Under the pieces are notes generated by a model that made no database searches, had not been told where the DNA came from, and saw nothing but the letters and a program-made list of their open reading frames with translations. From the NCBI RefSeq assembly GCF_019316905.1, contig NZ_CP079216.1, forward strand, positions 2,294,001 to 2,358,000: DNA of 64,000 nt, written 5' to 3'. The stretch's first letter is position 1. Each line of letters starts with the position of its first letter. The translations under genes and the position numbers were made by a program. The DNA comes from Tessaracoccus palaemonis. GTDB lineage: Bacteria > Actinomycetota > Actinomycetes > Propionibacteriales > Propionibacteriaceae. Positions 61,204-64,000 of the stretch are shown here, piece after piece.

Positions 61204-63603
61204 CTACTCCCCTTCTTCCACGAGGACGGGTGCCACAACCACCGGGGTACCGGGGGCAGCGAAGATACGGTCGGCGCCCGGATTGAGCGGGACCCAGACC
61301 ACGTCGTCGACCATCGGCTCGGTCACCTCGAGAGGCAGGATGAGCGAACGGGCCCCGTGGCTGACGGTGACGACCTCGCCGAGGCCGAGTCGCTCGGCCG
61401 TCGCGGTGGAGACACGCGCGACGTTCGGGCGGGCCGTGGCGCGCAGCGCCGGCTCGTAGTCGGTGCCCTTCGAGGCGTCGAGCAGCTCGCGCCAGCCGAC
61501 GACCAGCGTGCCGTCGGCGGCGTGCTCGGGGGCCTCGACGGGGGCCGCGGTCGCGCGGTCGCCGTCCCAGGAGCCGAGCTCGGTGAAGTCGGCCCACGCC
61601 TGCTTCGCGGCGCGGAACCCCAGATCGGAGCCCAGCGCGTCGGACAGCGCGGCGAGGATTCGCAGGTCGCTCATCGGGGAGACGGTCGCCTTGTTGATCA
61701 TGCGGACGCGGCCCTCGCGGTGCTCCCAGTTCAGGAAATGCCCGTTCTGCTCCTCGAGGAGGCAGGCGGGGAACACGACGTCGGCGCGCTCGGTCACGGG
61801 ACTCAGGCGCTGCTCGATGCTGACGACGAACTGGGCGGCCTCGAGGCCTGCCAGCGCGGCGTCCGGGTCGGCGAGGTCGGCCGGATCGACGCCGGCGACC
61901 ACGAGGGCCTTGAGCGAGCCGTCAGCCAAGGCCGCGAACTGCTCGTCGGCGCTCAGGCCGGGGGCCGTCGGCAGGGACTCGACGCCCCAGTGCGACGCGA
62001 CGTCGACGCGGGCGGCCGCGTCGGCGACGGGGCGGCCGCCGGGCAGCAGGGCCGGCAGGCAGCCGGCCTCAATGGCGCCCATGTCGCCTGCGCGACGGGG
62101 CATCCAGGCCAGGCGGGCGCCGGTGGCGTCGGCCTTCGCGACGGCGGCGGTGAGCAGGCCGGGCAGGGTCGCGGCGCGCTCCCCCACCAGGATGACGGAG
62201 CCGGAGTCGAGCCCCTCGAGATCGGCCAGCGCGGAGGCCTCGCCGCCGGGGGCGACCGGGACCAGCGTGGCGCCGAGCTTGACGGTGCCGCGCGACGCGA
62301 ACGGCGCCAGCGTGGTGACCTTGAGGCCCTTCTTGCGGACGCCCTTGCGGAGGCGGAGGAAGATGCTGGGCATCTCGTCCTCGGGCTCGAAGGCGACGAG
62401 CACGACGTGGCCGGCGTTCTCCAGGTCGGTGAACTGCACGGAGTCGCCGAGCCCCTTGCCCGCGACGTGGGCGGCCAGGAAGTCGGCCTCCTCCGCAGAG
62501 CCGGGGCGGGAGCGGAAGTCGACCGAGTTGGTGCCGAGCACCGCGCGCGCGAACTTGCCGTAGCCGTAGGCGTTCTCGACGGTGAGGCGGCCGCCGGTCT
62601 GCACGCCGACGGAGGTGCCGGCGACGCGCAGGCCGTGGACCGCGGCGTCGATGGCCTCGGGCCAGCTGGCGGGCTGCAGGACGCCGTCGCGGCGGACGAG
62701 CGGACGGGTGACGCGGTCGTCGCCGCGGCCGTACATGAAGCCGAAGCGGCCCTTGTCGCAGTTCCACTCCTCGTTCACGGCCGGGTTGTTGCCCGCGAGG
62801 CGGCGCTTGACCTGGTGGTGACGGTGGTCGGTGCGCAGCTCGCAGCCGGACGCGCAGTGCTCACAGGTCGTCGGCGTCGACACGAGGTCGAACGGGCGGG
62901 CCTGGAAGCGGTAGGCGGCCGACGTGAGGGCGCCGACGGGGCAGATCTGCACGACGTTGCCGGAGAAGTACGAGTCGTACGGGTCCTGCTCGTAGGTGCC
63001 GATCTGCTGCAGCGCGCCGCGCTCGACCAGGGCGATGAACGGGTCGCCGGAGATCTGTTCGGAGAAGCGGGTGCAGCGTGCGCAGAGCACGCAGCGCTCG
63101 CGGTCGAGGAGGATCTGCGCGGAGATGCTCACGGGCTTCGGGAACGTGCGCTTCAGTTCGGTGAAGCGGGACTCGCCGTGGCCGTGCGACATCGACTGGT
63201 TCTGCAGCGGGCACTCGCCGCCCTTGTCGCAGATGGGGCAGTCGAGCGGGTGGTTGATCAGCAACAGCTCGAGCATGCCCTCCTGCGCCTTCTTGGCGAC
63301 GGGGGACGTGACCTGCGTGTTGACCTTCATGCCCTCGGCGACCGGCATGGTGCAGGACGCCTGGGGCTTCGGGAAGCCGCGGCCGTTGCCGGCGTCGGGG
63401 ATCTCGACCATGCACTGGCGGCAGGCGCCGACGGGGTCGAGCAGCGGGTGATCGCAGAAGCGCGGGATCGCGGTGCCGATCATCTCGGCGGCGCGGATGA
63501 TCAGCGTGCCCTTCGGGACGCTCACCTGCGTCCCGTCGATCGTCAGCGTGACCAGATCGGGCTTCGGCGCGACCTCGGAGGCCGTCTTCGTCTCGACACT
63601 CAT
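61204..63603 (-). CDS. nuoG: NADH-quinone oxidoreductase subunit G
   Basis: 799 residues from ATG 63603 (MSVETKTASEVAPKPDLVTL), overlapping the nuoF stop by 4 bp. An N-terminal [2Fe-2S] ferredoxin domain (CDHPLLDPVGACRQC) is followed by the NADH_dhq_G domain with HPLDCPICDKGGECPLQ (includes the His ligand region of N5) and CVLCARCTRFSEQ, a molybdopterin-like domain with CEHCASGC (N7-type ligands) and a degenerate C-terminal domain. Confidence 0.95.
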   Translation of the reverse strand: MSVETKTASEVAPKPDLVTLTIDGTQVSVPKGTLIIRAAEMIGTAIPRFCDHPLLDPVGACRQCMVEIPDAGNGRGFPKPQASCTMPVAEGMKVNTQVTSPVAKKAQEGMLELLLINHPLDCPICDKGGECPLQNQSMSHGHGESRFTELKRTFPKPVSISAQILLDRERCVLCARCTRFSEQISGDPFIALVERGALQQIGTYEQDPYDSYFSGNVVQICPVGALTSAAYRFQARPFDLVSTPTTCEHCASGCELRTDHRHHQVKRRLAGNNPAVNEEWNCDKGRFGFMYGRGDDRVTRPLVRRDGVLQPASWPEAIDAAVHGLRVAGTSVGVQTGGRLTVENAYGYGKFARAVLGTNSVDFRSRPGSAEEADFLAAHVAGKGLGDSVQFTDLENAGHVVLVAFEPEDEMPSIFLRLRKGVRKKGLKVTTLAPFASRGTVKLGATLVPVAPGGEASALADLEGLDSGSVILVGERAATLPGLLTAAVAKADATGARLAWMPRRAGDMGAIEAGCLPALLPGGRPVADAAARVDVASHWGVESLPTAPGLSADEQFAALADGSLKALVVAGVDPADLADPDAALAGLEAAQFVVSIEQRLSPVTERADVVFPACLLEEQNGHFLNWEHREGRVRMINKATVSPMSDLRILAALSDALGSDLGFRAAKQAWADFTELGSWDGDRATAAPVEAPEHAADGTLVVGWRELLDASKGTDYEPALRATARPNVARVSTATAERLGLGEVVTVSHGARSLILPLEVTEPMVDDVVWVPLNPGADRIFAAPGTPVVVAPVLVEEGE

Positions 63604-64000
63604 CGCGCGTCTCCTTCCGTGGTGAACAGCGCGCTCTTCTCGTAGGGGAAGAGCTCCCAGGCGGGCGTGTGGTAGCCCAGCTCGAACTCGGCGCGGAAGT
63701 GGCGCACCGCGCTGGTCACGCACGCCACGGCACCGTCGGCCAGCGCGCAGAAGGAGCGTCCGCCGATGTTGTCGCACAGGTCGAGGAGCTTGTCGACGTC
63801 GCCCTCCCGTGCGGTGCCTGCCTCGAACTTCATCAGCAGCTGCACGAGCCACCAGGATCCCTCGCGGCACGGGGTGCACTTGCCGCAGGACTCGTGCTTG
63901 TAGAACTCGACGAAGCGCAGCGTCGTGCGGACCACGGAGGTGGTCTCGTCGAACACCTGCAGGGCCTTGGTGCCGAGCATCGTGCCTGCCCCGGCCATCG
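63600..64000 (-). CDS. nuoF: NADH-quinone oxidoreductase subunit F, C-terminal part (runs off the right edge)
   Basis: About 133 C-terminal residues visible. HESCGKCTPCREGSWW and the later Cys in GRSFCALADG supply the ligands of cluster N3. The FMN- and NADH-binding part lies beyond the window; nuoA-E are expected there too. Confidence 0.93.
   Translation of the reverse strand, partial: MAGAGTMLGTKALQVFDETTSVVRTTLRFVEFYKHESCGKCTPCREGSWWLVQLLMKFEAGTAREGDVDKLLDLCDNIGGRSFCALADGAVACVTSAVRHFRAEFELGYHTPAWELFPYEKSALFTTEGDAR

Overview
This is a high-GC actinobacterial chromosome segment. The gene order secE-nusG-rplK-rplA, rplJ-rplL, rpoB-rpoC, rpsL-rpsG-fusA is all on the minus strand, and the set tRNA-Tyr/Thr/Met, rpmG, two MaoC-type dehydratases, murB and tRNA-Trp is arranged as in Streptomyces and Mycobacterium. 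The absence of mycolate genes, the fused two-gene 2-oxoacid:ferredoxin oxidoreductase, an MptB-like mannosyltransferase and a 14-subunit-type nuo cluster fit a Propionibacteriaceae-like organism. The family assignment is inference; the phylum is secure.

Layout. 1-11.3 kb: partial fusA, rpsG, rpsL, rpoC, rpoB, rplL and rplJ (all minus), with readable promoters, a terminator after rpoC, a terminator after rplL, and an attenuator-like hairpin with a U-tract inside the rplJL leader. 11.6-18.9 kb: an accessory stretch separating rplJL from rplKA. It holds a polar amino acid ABC importer (plus), a crotonase-family protein, pyroglutamyl-peptidase, an AbiEi-type/DUF559 protein, and an IS481-like element inserted into one copy of a 44-bp dispersed palindrome. 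18.9-21.6 kb: rplA, rplK, nusG, secE and tRNA-Trp. 21.7-26.5 kb: a heterodimeric ABC exporter divergent from an M20 amidohydrolase. 26.5-32.5 kb: a secreted peptidoglycan hydrolase with six binding repeats, murB, two MaoC proteins, rpmG, three tRNAs, deoD and yajQ. 32.5-33.4 kb: an 830-bp non-coding stretch made of three different repeat families.

33.4-40.3 kb: a P2-type cation ATPase, a GNAT acetyltransferase with an exonuclease III gene, an MptB-like mannosyltransferase, and an unusual translationally coupled trio of NuoB-, NuoC- and NuoI-like proteins with no large subunit or membrane arm. 40.4-50.1 kb (plus): a SWIM/SNF2 helicase, korA-korB with an overlapping membrane-anchored protein, a small membrane protein and an M13 metallopeptidase. 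50.2-52.2 kb: a lipoprotein and an unknown membrane protein among palindromic repeats. 52.2-64 kb (minus): nuoF(partial)-G-H-I-J-K-L-M-N followed by a polyprenyl diphosphate synthase, which links complex I to synthesis of the isoprenoid quinone side chain.

The most unusual signals are the repeat families. Family A has seven copies of exactly 44 bp. Family B is a phased array of a GACGCCAACG motif around a 36-bp palindrome, in three copies. Family C is a 69-bp nested palindrome in two copies. The IS has 25-bp-period motifs at its ends. Other points are the orphan NuoB/C/I trio, the rplJL leader, and a recurring TANNNT-N6/7-start-codon arrangement that predicts leaderless mRNAs. No CRISPR array, rRNA gene or phage gene was seen.
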